Below are positions 9,911 to 18,146 of a stretch of 37,916 nucleotides of DNA, in pieces. This DNA is from a virus. The number at the start of each line of letters is the position of its first letter. Within the stretch, counting starts at the first letter, position 1. The notes under the pieces are model-generated. The model did no database searches and was not told where the DNA came from. It saw only the letters and a list, made by a program, of their open reading frames with translations. Location: the IMG/VR virus record IMGVR_UViG_3300012349_000011, positions 1-37,916 of that record; one strand, written 5' to 3'. The position numbers were made by a program, and so were the translations under genes.

Positions 9911-10159
9911 ATGGCGTGTAGTACAGGTTGTCGTACACAAGATCACAGTAGCTACGGTGCCTGTTTGCGCGCCAAGAGACTCCAAATTGAGAGCGAAGAA
10001 GCACACAAGTTTCTAATGCATCAGCGTCAAGGACAAGATGAATATCGCAAAGCGCGAGAAGCGGGTCTCCAACCCCAAAGTAATAGCTTAGAAGATGTAC
10101 GTGATGCTTACGTAATGTCAGACGTAATTGGTAGACCATTCAGAGCGGATGAAATCTAA
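9911..10159 (+). CDS. Small Cys-containing protein after the capsid gene
   Basis: 82 residues from ATG 9911, chosen over the longer upstream start that would overlap the capsid gene. The N-terminus MACSTGCRTQDHSSYGACLRAK has Cys at 3, 7 and 17, and the rest is helical and charged. Small proteins with this Cys pattern followed by DH and C-RAK are familiar to me after capsid genes of actinophages, but I know no function. It ends with one base shared with the next start (TAATG). Confidence 0.75.
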   Translation: MACSTGCRTQDHSSYGACLRAKRLQIESEEAHKFLMHQRQGQDEYRKAREAGLQPQSNSLEDVRDAYVMSDVIGRPFRADEI

Positions 10160-11034
10160 TGACGACAGCAGCCGATCTTGTTAATCTGGTCAGTGAGGAA
10201 TTGCATGGCTGGGGTATTTCCCAAGACCGCGTTACTGGTCTGACCAATTCAATTCTCTCGACCGATTTCTCGTTTACTGTAGATGCCGCGTTTGGCCCCG
10301 CCACTGGAATACAACCTGGCGTAGTCGAAATAGATTCAGAACTTTTGTATGTATCTAATGTCGATCCTACGTCACTGATTTGTACAGTGGCTCCCGGGTT
10401 CGGCAGAGGGTATCTCGGTACTGTGGCAGCAGGTCACACTGCTGGTGCTAAGATTGTTTCTCGTCCCAAATTCCCACGCTCTCAAATCTTCGCTGAAATC
10501 AATAACGTTCTAGGGTCTGTATTCCCGGAGTTGTTTAAGGTTACAACTGCAACGCTCACTGTCACTTATCCAGTTAATTCATATGTTCTGCCAGGGAGTG
10601 CAGCTGGTGTTCTTGATGTGCAATGGCAAGATTATGTTGGTAATTGGCATACGGTACGGGCATATGAACTTGATATGTACGACCACAGTTTAAAGCTAGC
10701 TGGCGGCACTCCACTTGGGCGGCCATTACGTGTCACTTATATGCAGGAACCAGCACAATTCACTACCGAGGGCGATAACTATACAATCACAGGTTTGCCG
10801 ACTAGTTGTTTAGATGTACTGACCAAGGGTGCAGCTTCTCGTATGATGATTGGTGTAGATGTTTCGCGTGCTCAATCATCTTCGGTGGAGCAGTCAGCAC
10901 GTTCCCGAGTTGTTCCTCCTCATGCCGGTATGGATGCAGCCAATTACCTTCGGGCTGAGTTTGCTGAACGACTCAAGTCTGAAGCAATTGGATTACGTAA
11001 GCTTTATCCACCTAGGATTGTCCGGAGGTTCTAA
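10159..11034 (+). CDS. Probable head-tail adaptor/connector protein
   Basis: A 291-residue protein, translationally coupled (TAATG) to its neighbours on both sides. The N-terminal half contains a beta-rich segment ([14 protein letters not shown] ... GRGYLGT, about 52-95). After residue 105 comes a helical segment ([21 protein letters not shown]), then beta strands and a C-terminal helix-rich part. The helix-beta-helix plan and the place between capsid and tail-fibre genes fit a head-completion or adaptor protein at the portal ring. Structural modelling would be needed for firm assignment. Confidence 0.6.
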   Translation: MTTAADLVNLVSEELHGWGISQDRVTGLTNSILSTDFSFTVDAAFGPATGIQPGVVEIDSELLYVSNVDPTSLICTVAPGFGRGYLGTVAAGHTAGAKIVSRPKFPRSQIFAEINNVLGSVFPELFKVTTATLTVTYPVNSYVLPGSAAGVLDVQWQDYVGNWHTVRAYELDMYDHSLKLAGGTPLGRPLRVTYMQEPAQFTTEGDNYTITGLPTSCLDVLTKGAASRMMIGVDVSRAQSSSVEQSARSRVVPPHAGMDAANYLRAEFAERLKSEAIGLRKLYPPRIVRRF

Positions 11035-11192
11035 TGCCATTGAAAAAGGGCTCATCGAATAAGGTCGTTAGCGAAAACGTTAAAGAGCTAATGGCTACGG
11101 GTCGTCCTCAGAAGCAGGCGGTTGCTATTGCAATGCGTACTGCTGGCAAGCCAAAGAAAAAGCGACCGCCAACCAAGAGAGGCCGTAAGTAA
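11034..11192 (+). CDS. Small basic DUF6496-like protein
   Basis: 52 residues, overlapping its neighbours by one base at each end (TAATG twice). The sequence begins [19 protein letters not shown] and continues with [18 protein letters not shown] and a Lys/Arg tail. This KKGSS...SxNxxxL...GxPxKQAVAIA pattern is characteristic of the widespread phage DUF6496 family, whose role is unknown. Confidence 0.85.
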   Translation: MPLKKGSSNKVVSENVKELMATGRPQKQAVAIAMRTAGKPKKKRPPTKRGRK

Positions 11193-12193
11193 TGGCTGAC
11201 AACTTCCTTAACGACGTTCCTCAGACAACCTCGGTCGGGACGATGACCAATTCTCAAACTACCATGACAGTCAATAGCTCAGCTGGATTTCCTACTGCAC
11301 CATTTACTGCGGCTCTTGGTTTAGACGCTAATGGACATTTTACAACTTCAACTGAAGCTATTCATGTTACAGCAGTTGCAGGAACGGTTTGGACCATTGC
11401 ACGAGGATATGATAGTACACCAGCAGTTTCCCATCCGTCTGGTGAGACAGTTACACATGTTGTATTGGCGCAGCTTGCTAATCAAGCAGCTGCACATTTG
11501 GCTGCTTCTACAGCTGTTCATGGTATTACTGGTGCTGTAGTTGGCACCACGGATACTCAAACTTTGACTAGTAAGTCACTCACTTCTCCGACAGTAACAG
11601 GAACTTTAGCTGGTGCAGCTTCAACTTGGTCCAGCACAGTGGGTGTTACTGGTCTTTTGACTTGTGTAACTCTTACCTTAACTGGTGCTCTTAACACCTC
11701 ATCTACAATTACAACTACATCAACTTCGACTTCAGCCGTTTCTGCTGCGAGTGGTACGGTAACAGCTAAGCAGGTTACGGCAACCAATAATATCAAACTG
11801 CCTATATTCACAACTGAAGCTGCTAGAGACGCTGCAATTACAGCTCCTACCGCTGGAATGGCATGTTTCTTAACAGCACCTACTGTTGCTCCAAGCGCAT
11901 GTGCAGAAGTTTATGATGGTACTACTTGGAACCCAACTCCTATTATCCAGCATGGCTCATGCACCTGGACGTTCAGTGCTAGTCCTACAAGTGCTGCTTT
12001 AGTTGTTACTTTCCCTGTAGCTTTTCCTGTAGCACCCGATGTTGTTATTACGTCTTTCTCAGTTACTGGTAATACGGTATTTTCAGCGAGTCTAAATGCT
12101 ATAACAACAACTAACTTTACTACTATTTGCCGCAACGATGCAGGCGGTAACTATACCGGCACACTCACTGGTCGCTGGGTCGCAGTTCTCTAA
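11192..12193 (+). CDS. Tail fibre-like protein
   Basis: A 333-residue Thr/Ser/Ala-rich protein. The N-terminal 110 residues contain a beta domain (TTMTVNSSAGFP, then WTIARGYDST) reminiscent of virion attachment modules. Residues 115-200 are repetitive TLTSKSLTSPTVTG-type sequence, as in trimeric fibre shafts. The C-terminal 130 residues look like a compact beta domain (CTWTFSASPTSAALVVTFP ... GRWVAVL), a likely receptor-binding or lectin-like tip. It would extend from the tail and bind the host surface. Confidence 0.75.
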   Translation: MADNFLNDVPQTTSVGTMTNSQTTMTVNSSAGFPTAPFTAALGLDANGHFTTSTEAIHVTAVAGTVWTIARGYDSTPAVSHPSGETVTHVVLAQLANQAAAHLAASTAVHGITGAVVGTTDTQTLTSKSLTSPTVTGTLAGAASTWSSTVGVTGLLTCVTLTLTGALNTSSTITTTSTSTSAVSAASGTVTAKQVTATNNIKLPIFTTEAARDAAITAPTAGMACFLTAPTVAPSACAEVYDGTTWNPTPIIQHGSCTWTFSASPTSAALVVTFPVAFPVAPDVVITSFSVTGNTVFSASLNAITTTNFTTICRNDAGGNYTGTLTGRWVAVL

Positions 12194-12207
12194 GAGAGGA
12201 TTCTTAA

Positions 12208-14778
12208 ATGCTATTACTACCTCTCTTGCTTCCTGGATCAAATATTGGAGTTGGTGGTCCAGTAGCAGGCGTTACTCATAACAGTGGCGCTTACGATATT
12301 TCCATCGGCGGTCTAGGTTTCCGTTTAGCTAACTCACCTGAGTTTCCATATAGGCGTGCGTCTGAGGAAATGACAGTACAGAAGATTTCAATTTCAACTG
12401 AGCCTTCTGAACAGAGTTTAGCCCAACTTCCATGGATTCGTTCACAATCAAGCTTTCACGGTGGTGCTGGACAGCTTAATCTAGAGACTGCATTTACTGC
12501 ATTTCAGTATCAGCAAGAACAGATCCAGCACGTTCGCTTTGATACTTCTCAGAATGTAGATGTATGGTCTCCTGGTAAGGTCAAGCGGCTTCCAGACGTG
12601 TATCATACAAATCTTGGTTCTTGGGAACATATGGTCACTGGCACAATTGCTGGTGTAGATTATGCAATTGTTGGTGGCAGCGGTGGAAACAAACTTTATC
12701 AACTTACTTGGGCAAGCGGTCCTGATGTTATTCCTACAGTGGTTCAGGTTGATTTGAATTCAGCTACTTTTGGCGGGGCTTCAAATTGTTCTGTTCAGAG
12801 TTTAGCAACTGACGGTACCAATTATTACGCATTACTTCAGCTAACTGTTGCAGGTAGCACTCCTGGAATTCTTACTTATGTTATAAGTAATAGTTTAGAT
12901 AATGCGAGTTCTCCAAATGTTTTATATGAAGTGCCCAACTATACCACATTTTTACCCCGAACGAATCTTTGCACCAACCCATCCTTCGAAACAACCGTTG
13001 CGGGTGGTTGGTCCGCCGTGGGCGCTAACCCGCCCACTGTAACTCAATCAGCAGTTCAGGCACAGAATCGAACGAACTCGGCAAAGGTTCTGTTCAATAC
13101 CTCGAACAATCTTGCGAACCACTTCGAGTATGCCCTGAGTGGGCTTACTATCGGTAAAGTCTATACCTGCTCTGCTTACGTTTTTCTGCAAACTCCGTTT
13201 ACAGGTCACGTGGGAATTGGTATTTTTAATCAGTCGGTACCTGCCGGTGGCAATACCTTCACTAGCACCACAGGCTCCTGGCAGCGTATTTCGATCACGT
13301 TTACGACCACTGCGACAATCGCTACAGTCGGAGTGTTCAGTGACACTTATGCCACCACGCAGTTTTTTTATGTGGACGCTGTTCTGATTGAGCAGGCAGG
13401 CGGTGTAGGCACTTACTTCGACGGTTCAACCGCCGCTGATGCTAACTATAATTACTCATGGTCCGGAACTACTGACGCTTCTACGTCCCTTGCTACGCCG
13501 ATCATTTCTGCACAACAGGCCCAGGGTATTGTTGGCTGGGCTAAAGAACGCCTAATTGCGGCAGTCTCAAACAGTATTTATGAATTACCAACACCGACTG
13601 CTTCACATAGCTCTCTTCCAAATGCAAAATATACACGCCCAGGTGGTACTTGGACTTGGACTGCTGTAAGCGAATCGCCTAAAGCGATTCTCGTATCTGG
13701 TGCAGGTAATAACCTATCAACAATTATTTCATTGGAACTTGACACTTCAGGTAATACGCCTACTCTAGGCGGGGGTGCAACGGTTGCATCTATGCCTGCT
13801 GGCGAGATTATCAATTCGATGATTGCAGCGCAAGGTTCCTTCCTTGCCCTTGGCACAAACAAAGGTTTGCGTATTGCCACCTTTGATACGTTTAGCGGGA
13901 CGATGAGCTTTGGCCCTCCTAATTGGGAGAATGCAAAACCAGTTCTAGGTATTGCTGCTAGAGACAGATTCTTCTATGCGGGATTCAGCCAGGGACAACC
14001 TGACGGTACTTCAGGGTTGGCGTGTCTTGACCTTGGTGTGCAAACCGATTCAGCGGGACGTTATGCATGGGCACCACACCTTAAGCCAAATACTGCTGTC
14101 GTTGGTACGGGTAACACTTATGCGGTTGCTCTATTGCCAGCTTCACAGAGGCTTGTTTTCACCACACCAGAAGGTGTGTTTACTGAAGCTAATGGTCCTG
14201 GTGTAGATGGATCTGCTTTCATCCGTACATCCCGTATTCGTTATGGGACAACCGAGCCTAAACTTTTCAAGCTAGGTCAGCTTAGAGGCGACCTTAATAG
14301 TGCACAGATTCAAGTCACGACTGAAGCTCCATACGGAAATGCAAATAACAGTGGTACATTTGGCAACACGCCAAATGATCCGGGTGACTATCGTCTAATT
14401 GATGGAACCTGGGAGTGGGTTCAGATGAGATTCACACTTCTAGGACCTACAGCTGTATTGAATAGTTATAATGTTCAGGCAATTCCTCAACAGCATAGGC
14501 AAAGACTTATCCAGTTTGCAGTTCAGTGTTTCTCGTCTGAAGTTGACAGATTTGGAATGGAAGTCACAGATCCTCAGCTGCCACATGATAGGCTCACTGC
14601 TCTTGAAGCTATCGAGCAAGGGGGTGGTGAAGTTCCTTTCGTGGAATTCACCAATAGTGGTACTTTACTCTATAAGGTAATTGTTAAGAATTTGGAATTT
14701 GTAGAAGAGGACAGACCATCGGTAGAAAATGACTTCGGTGGCGTCATTCAGGTTGTATTACGAACTACGGAGTCATAA
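12208..14778 (+). CDS. Large tail protein with inserted carbohydrate-binding-like domain
   Basis: 856 residues. Residues 1-250 and 435-856 are beta-rich, with repeated GxNKLYQL / GVDYAIVGG-type blades that suggest a propeller or tail-knob fold. Residues about 250-430 form a separate module: RTNLCTNPSFE at its start, GSWQRISITFT in the middle and GTYFDGSTAADAN...YSWSGTTDAS at its end. This is the signature of CBM4/9-like jelly-roll domains common in actinophage tail proteins. The nucleotides of this segment (12955-13497) look richer in G+C than both flanks. The gene ends sharing one base with the next (TAATG). A surface-binding tail role is likely. Confidence 0.75.
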   Translation: MLLLPLLLPGSNIGVGGPVAGVTHNSGAYDISIGGLGFRLANSPEFPYRRASEEMTVQKISISTEPSEQSLAQLPWIRSQSSFHGGAGQLNLETAFTAFQYQQEQIQHVRFDTSQNVDVWSPGKVKRLPDVYHTNLGSWEHMVTGTIAGVDYAIVGGSGGNKLYQLTWASGPDVIPTVVQVDLNSATFGGASNCSVQSLATDGTNYYALLQLTVAGSTPGILTYVISNSLDNASSPNVLYEVPNYTTFLPRTNLCTNPSFETTVAGGWSAVGANPPTVTQSAVQAQNRTNSAKVLFNTSNNLANHFEYALSGLTIGKVYTCSAYVFLQTPFTGHVGIGIFNQSVPAGGNTFTSTTGSWQRISITFTTTATIATVGVFSDTYATTQFFYVDAVLIEQAGGVGTYFDGSTAADANYNYSWSGTTDASTSLATPIISAQQAQGIVGWAKERLIAAVSNSIYELPTPTASHSSLPNAKYTRPGGTWTWTAVSESPKAILVSGAGNNLSTIISLELDTSGNTPTLGGGATVASMPAGEIINSMIAAQGSFLALGTNKGLRIATFDTFSGTMSFGPPNWENAKPVLGIAARDRFFYAGFSQGQPDGTSGLACLDLGVQTDSAGRYAWAPHLKPNTAVVGTGNTYAVALLPASQRLVFTTPEGVFTEANGPGVDGSAFIRTSRIRYGTTEPKLFKLGQLRGDLNSAQIQVTTEAPYGNANNSGTFGNTPNDPGDYRLIDGTWEWVQMRFTLLGPTAVLNSYNVQAIPQQHRQRLIQFAVQCFSSEVDRFGMEVTDPQLPHDRLTALEAIEQGGGEVPFVEFTNSGTLLYKVIVKNLEFVEEDRPSVENDFGGVIQVVLRTTES

Positions 14779-15149
14779 TGATTATTGAGTCTGTCGCGTT
14801 TAGTTGGAGTAATACACTCGGCATAGGAATTCCTATTCTTGCTAGTTGGTTTACGGCCGTTGTGGCATTTATTTATACAAAGATCAGCAGTGGAATGAAG
14901 GAACAGAACAAGGCATTAGAAGTGCAGACTCGTGCTTTGGATGCGTTGTTAGGCGAACATCATACAGTTATGGAATTCATGTCAATCGGCAAAAAGCAGA
15001 TGACAGACCTTCAAATCTCCACTGCGGTACTCGATTCTAGACTTACTGAACATGAAAGATGGTCACGACAAGAAGTAGAACGACAGCTAAGAGAAAGACA
15101 AGAGTTAGAGAGACAAATTAGAGAGAGGAAGACGGCCGATGCCTCGTAA
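14778..15149 (+). CDS. Membrane protein with cytoplasmic-type coiled coil
   Basis: 123 residues. One strong hydrophobic segment (LGIGIPILASWFTAVVAFIYT, about 14-34) is followed by a long charged helix ending in near-repeats RQLRERQELERQIRERK, a classic coiled coil. It starts inside the upstream stop codon (TAATG), and its 3' end overlaps the next tiny gene. The location between tail and lysis genes suggests a lysis-associated or virion membrane protein, but no family is recognised. Confidence 0.7.
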   Translation: MIIESVAFSWSNTLGIGIPILASWFTAVVAFIYTKISSGMKEQNKALEVQTRALDALLGEHHTVMEFMSIGKKQMTDLQISTAVLDSRLTEHERWSRQEVERQLRERQELERQIRERKTADAS

Positions 15150-15243
15150 TGGATTAGTATATTGGTTGGTTGTTATTGTCCTTGTTATGGTGGCCATTAT
15201 CCTTTTCGCTCACTTCTTTGCATTCCACCTAGCGGTGAAATAA
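15139..15243 (+). CDS. 34-residue single-span membrane peptide
   Basis: ATG 15139 overlaps the end of the previous gene by 11 bases, and its stop overlaps the next start (TAATG). The product is MPRNGLVYW followed by an almost uninterrupted hydrophobic stretch (residues 6-29) and a short basic tail. Both junctions fit the coupling style of this operon, which supports it being real. A holin-like or lysis-modulating role is possible but unproven. Confidence 0.6.
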   Translation: MPRNGLVYWLVVIVLVMVAIILFAHFFAFHLAVK

Positions 15244-15494
15244 TGTCAAAGGTCTACACTCCTCCAACCTGGCGACAGATTGAAAAGCTGGGCGAGGATT
15301 CTTGGGCACTGCGTTATGGATTTCCTGTCTACACAATCACTTTCAAGGATAGCCAGGGTGTTTGGCACAATCAAAATACCGTAGGGGTAGGAGAGGCTGA
15401 CGGTGCGACATCATTCTTCAATTGTCCTGCAACTATAAGCGATGCTCTCGCCACCGAAATGCAGGCAGCAAGTATGCCTGGCACGTATGTCTAA
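15243..15494 (+). CDS. Small protein sharing a C-terminal module with the Arg/Pro-rich protein
   Basis: 83 residues from ATG 15243 (TAATG coupled), preferred over a longer in-frame start inside the previous gene. After an N-terminal helix comes a beta module with the pattern (I/V)T(F/Y)K...GxWxN...GV...F..P.T...A.A.E. The same pattern occurs at the C-terminus of the protein at 16040-16669. This suggests a shared fold used in virion or lysis-region accessory proteins. Function is unknown. Confidence 0.7.
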   Translation: MSKVYTPPTWRQIEKLGEDSWALRYGFPVYTITFKDSQGVWHNQNTVGVGEADGATSFFNCPATISDALATEMQAASMPGTYV

Positions 15495-15509
15495 AAGAAA
15501 GGGGCTGTC

Positions 15510-16028
15510 ATGGCTCGTTATGGAACAAGAGTGGTTTCTCAAACTGCTCAACTGGCTGGTGCTCCATCTGGCTTGACAGTCAATGGTTACATTGGATATT
15601 GGGGAGCATCCGCTACCGCAGGATTTAGGCTTCGCCGTGTCAAGGTTGGCGTACGTACCACTACAGCCTCGGTGCCTATTTCCCAGCAGTTGGAAGTAGC
15701 TGTCTTTCGACAGACTGTCGCTCCGGCTGGCACTGGTCTAGTTGCTGCACAGCTTGGGGAGGCTTTTGAGATTTGGACACCGGCTGATCCTACTGTTGGT
15801 GCTATCGTTACAAATGCCACTGCTATTGGTACTACTGGTCCAACAATCAACGCTAATCCACTAGCAGCAGTTACTGCGAATACCCAGGGATATGAGGATG
15901 TTCCTTGGGAATTCATGGAAGAGATTGTGTGTAACAAGGGTACAGCTAATGGAATTGCGTTTGTAAATATCGGTCAAACTTTGCCTGCGGCTCATTTCAT
16001 TGTACTTGATATTGAGGTAGAGGTTTAA
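15510..16028 (+). CDS. Beta-rich virion-region protein, unknown
   Basis: 172 residues with a good ribosome site (AAAGAAAGGGG upstream). The sequence alternates hydrophobic and polar residues (GFRLRRVKVGVRTTTASVPIS, then LEVAVFRQTVAP), indicating beta strands, and ends HFIVLDIEVEV. It has no Cys-rich or catalytic motif; a single Cys sits near 150. Its place among tail genes suggests a structural or decoration protein. I do not recognise the family. Confidence 0.7.
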   Translation: MARYGTRVVSQTAQLAGAPSGLTVNGYIGYWGASATAGFRLRRVKVGVRTTTASVPISQQLEVAVFRQTVAPAGTGLVAAQLGEAFEIWTPADPTVGAIVTNATAIGTTGPTINANPLAAVTANTQGYEDVPWEFMEEIVCNKGTANGIAFVNIGQTLPAAHFIVLDIEVEV

Positions 16029-16039
16029 GGAACTAGCTC

Positions 16040-16669
16040 ATGGCTGCCCCACCGTTCGCCAAGCAAACACGACGGCGTGGGTTTCCATTCAAGCGTCGTC
16101 GTTACCGACAGTTTATACCTCCATCAACACCTAGGTATATTCCACGATCAAAGAGACCTACAACTAAGCCGCCATTCTACCGGCGTCGTACCTCAACTAA
16201 ACCTCTAATCACTGTTGTAGTTCCACAAATAGTTATTATACCAAGCTCACAACATACTAGACCGCGTTTTCCATTCAAGCGTAAGGCATTTAGTTCGCTA
16301 GCTCCTACCATTGTTTTAATTCCTTCACCATTTTACCTTCAACAACGATCCTTACGGCGGAGAGTACAACTCAGCAAGCGAGGCTTCAGATCGTTCGTTC
16401 CGCAGTTCGTTCCACCGTCTCCAAGATTCTTCTACACGCCCCCATTGTTCTCGTATGATTCACAATTCATTAATTCATTGCATTATCATGTACCAACAGC
16501 GACAGTAACATACAAATTATATGGGAAGTGGTACAACACAGGTTACCTCGGTGTGGACAGACCACAGGATATCGAGTACATCTTCACCAGTCCTGGGACA
16601 TTTGAGGTAAGTGCTGCGATTGCAGCTGAATTAATAGCATTCGGAATAGGAGTAGTGACAGTAGTCTAA
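16040..16669 (+). CDS. Arg/Pro-rich repetitive protein with C-terminal beta module
   Basis: 209 residues. Residues 1-135 are extremely basic and built from imperfect repeats: RGFPFKRRRYRQFIPPS, RPRFPFKRKAFSSLAP and LSKRGFRSFVPQFVPPS, each followed by a short hydrophobic/Pro run such as VVVPQIVIIPSS. Residues 150-209 form the module shared with the protein at 15243. Similar Arg/Pro-rich proteins occur near tail genes of actinophages. Nucleic-acid or wall-polymer binding is possible but unproven. It is coupled to the endolysin (TAATG). Confidence 0.7.
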   Translation: MAAPPFAKQTRRRGFPFKRRRYRQFIPPSTPRYIPRSKRPTTKPPFYRRRTSTKPLITVVVPQIVIIPSSQHTRPRFPFKRKAFSSLAPTIVLIPSPFYLQQRSLRRRVQLSKRGFRSFVPQFVPPSPRFFYTPPLFSYDSQFINSLHYHVPTATVTYKLYGKWYNTGYLGVDRPQDIEYIFTSPGTFEVSAAIAAELIAFGIGVVTVV

Positions 16670-17631
16670 TGGTGGTACTTGCTAAAGCACTTGACTATTC
16701 ACAAGCTAGGCCAGATTTGGCTCAAGTCAAAGCCGCAGGCTATGAGAGCGTTTATCGTTATGTGTGTTCTGATACTGCTGAGAATGGAATGCCAGGAAAG
16801 CGTCTAACCCCTAAAGAGCGGGACGCTATTTTGCATGCTGGTCTTGACATCGGCATCCACGGTGAGGACGAGTCTGGTGCGGTGCTTAAGGGTTACAATC
16901 GTGGACTCGCACAAGGTGCGCAATGGACAAGTTATGCTCGTAATGTTCTAGGAGCACCACAGGGAATGACTATCGTAGCTGCGGTAGATACAGATACAGG
17001 AGGATATACCTCAACCGTTGACCAGTATTTGCGTGGTGTCCAGGACGGTCTCGGTGGTTACTATAAGCTGGGAGTGTATGGATCATATAATGTGATTGTT
17101 GGTGCTCATAACGTAGGTCTAGGTAACAGCTGTTATGTTATGACTAATGCTTGGGGGTCAGACTTTCCCCCTACCATTGCTCATATGCACCAATATGGTG
17201 GAGATAATAGGTTCCAAGGTGTTGATTACAATGATGTGCTACGCATTCCGCATGGCACTTGGTTGCAAGTTTTAGGAGGAGACAATAGTATGTCCGCAGA
17301 AGATGTTCAGGCACTTAAGACTTACATTGATGCTAAGTTTACTGCTCTTATGAAGGGTGATACTGATGCCAATGGTAACAGTCTGCCAGCAAATACCAAT
17401 ACTCATCCAGTGAATCTATCGTTCGCTGACAGGCGTCAGAGGGATATTCTTGCTGCGGTTATGGCACTTCCTGATCCAGTTGTTCCTCCAACTCCTGCTA
17501 CCCCTGAAGAGATTGCGGCTGTAGTGGTGCCAGCTGTGCTGGCAGCTTTGCCCGCCTCGGTCGCCGGAGGCATTACAAAGACTGAGGTAGCGGCAGCTAT
17601 TGCTGCGGCCTCGGCAGTTCTGGGTGCGTAA
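16669..17631 (+). CDS. Endolysin, DUF1906 (Rv2525c-like) glycoside-hydrolase-like domain
   Basis: 320 residues. Residues 5-205 match the DUF1906 layout of a TIM-barrel, lysozyme-like family common in actinobacteria and their phages: LDYSQARPDLAQVKAAGY, RYVCSD, then GIHGEDES, AAVDTDTGGY, GVYGSYNVI and a terminal Q-Y-G-G...VDYNDVL. Asp and Glu residues on these strands are the likely active site. The C-terminal 113 residues hold helical segments, a Pro-rich linker (DPVVPPTPATPEE) and an Ala/Val-rich tail, probably wall-targeting or oligomerising. An AGGAGGA in front of in-frame ATG 17290 may yield a separate C-terminal product. The holin follows. Confidence 0.85.
   Translation: MVVLAKALDYSQARPDLAQVKAAGYESVYRYVCSDTAENGMPGKRLTPKERDAILHAGLDIGIHGEDESGAVLKGYNRGLAQGAQWTSYARNVLGAPQGMTIVAAVDTDTGGYTSTVDQYLRGVQDGLGGYYKLGVYGSYNVIVGAHNVGLGNSCYVMTNAWGSDFPPTIAHMHQYGGDNRFQGVDYNDVLRIPHGTWLQVLGGDNSMSAEDVQALKTYIDAKFTALMKGDTDANGNSLPANTNTHPVNLSFADRRQRDILAAVMALPDPVVPPTPATPEEIAAVVVPAVLAALPASVAGGITKTEVAAAIAAASAVLGA
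17274..17292 (+). promoter_or_regulatory. Internal ribosome-binding site within the endolysin gene
   Basis: AGGAGGA at 17274-17280 is followed after nine bases by ATG 17290, in frame with the endolysin (residue 208). It is a perfect match to the anti-Shine-Dalgarno consensus and one of the strongest such sites in the virion and lysis blocks. It sits exactly at the end of the catalytic domain. Translation from it would give a 113-residue C-terminal protein ending at 17631. Confidence 0.6.
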
Positions 17632-17633
17632 CC

Positions 17634-17822
17634 ATGTCTACCGACCTGAAGCATTACCGCAAGTTCGCGGTCACCGCACTCAATATCATCGCAGTGGTCA
17701 TAGAGCTAGGCCTGACGCACGGCGCACTCTTAAATGCTCTCGTTGCGGTCTCTGCTATTGCAACCGCTGCGGGAGTTGTCACTGTCAAGAACGAACCCTT
17801 ACCCCCAAAACCGCTTAAGTAA
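17634..17822 (+). CDS. Holin
   Basis: 62 residues starting two bases after the endolysin stop. A short basic N-terminus (STDLKHYRK) precedes two hydrophobic segments (FAVTALNIIAVVIELGL and ALLNALVAVSAIATAAGVVTV, about 11-27 and 32-52) joined by a short polar turn (THG). A Lys/Pro C-terminus (PLPPKPLK) follows. Size, topology and the place after the endolysin are those of small two-span actinophage holins. It would assemble in the inner membrane to release the endolysin. Confidence 0.85.
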   Translation: MSTDLKHYRKFAVTALNIIAVVIELGLTHGALLNALVAVSAIATAAGVVTVKNEPLPPKPLK

Positions 17823-17824
17823 GC

Positions 17825-17868
17825 CAAAGAGAGCACAGAGCCCGGTCTACGGACCGGGCTTCTCTTTG
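17825..17868. terminator. Terminator after the virion/lysis operon
   Basis: A perfect 9-bp stem AGCCCGGTC / GACCGGGCT (17839-17847 with 17852-17860, loop TACG). An outer 8-bp stem CAAAGAGA / TCTCTTTG (17825-17832 with 17861-17868) is separated from it by a six-base bulge. The outer arm supplies T-rich runs on both strands, so the element can work in either direction. Confidence 0.8.
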
Positions 17869-18011
17869 TATCAAATCAAAAACCGTCCCGTACACAGGGA
17901 ACCTCCGTGGTTCCCCGTACCCTTCCTGGATCGCTTCAGATGGCCCCTCAAGGGCCATCTTGCTGTTCGTATGCTCTTCACTCGCATACTCACAGACGCT
18001 CTAAGTGCGTA
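17825..18011 (-). ncRNA. Candidate leftward small RNA
   Basis: A transcript from the leftward promoter would start near 18011, pass three strong hairpins and stop at the bidirectional terminator (17825-17868), giving about 185 nucleotides. A T-rich run (TTTTTGATTT on the minus strand near 17882-17873) after the middle hairpins could end it earlier. This is predicted from promoter, hairpin and terminator arrangement only. Confidence 0.35.
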
Positions 18012-18016
18012 CTTCC

Positions 18017-18044
18017 ATTTTAACTCACCTTGATCTTTTGTCAA
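18017..18044 (-). promoter_or_regulatory. Leftward sigma70-like promoter candidate
   Basis: On the minus strand, TTGACA (18044-18039, perfect -35) is followed after 16 bases by TAAAAT (18022-18017, five of six to -10). It is one of the best promoter matches I found by eye in the window. It points into the hairpin-rich gene-free region and away from the replication genes. Confidence 0.5.
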
Positions 18045-18121
18045 GTCTTTGTGAGCAGTTTCACTGTCTAATTTTCTCGACGGCGACAAAAGAGCACGGC
18101 TGCACAAATCGGTCAGAAGTG

Positions 18122-18146
18122 GATAACCAACACTGTGACGGTTATC
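18122..18146. promoter_or_regulatory. Operator-like inverted repeat
   Basis: GATAACC (18122-18128) and GGTTATC (18140-18146) form a perfect 7-bp inverted repeat with an 11-base spacer. It lies 14 bases upstream of the -35 box of the rightward promoter, a typical place for a dimeric regulator to bind. Confidence 0.4.

Noticed and set aside
15587-15937. 116-residue leftward reading frame
   Set aside because: Antisense shadow of the beta-rich protein at 15510-16028; composition follows the complementary codons.
17871-18107. 78-residue leftward reading frame over the intergenic hub
   Set aside because: It starts upstream of the leftward promoter, has no ribosome site and runs through three hairpins.
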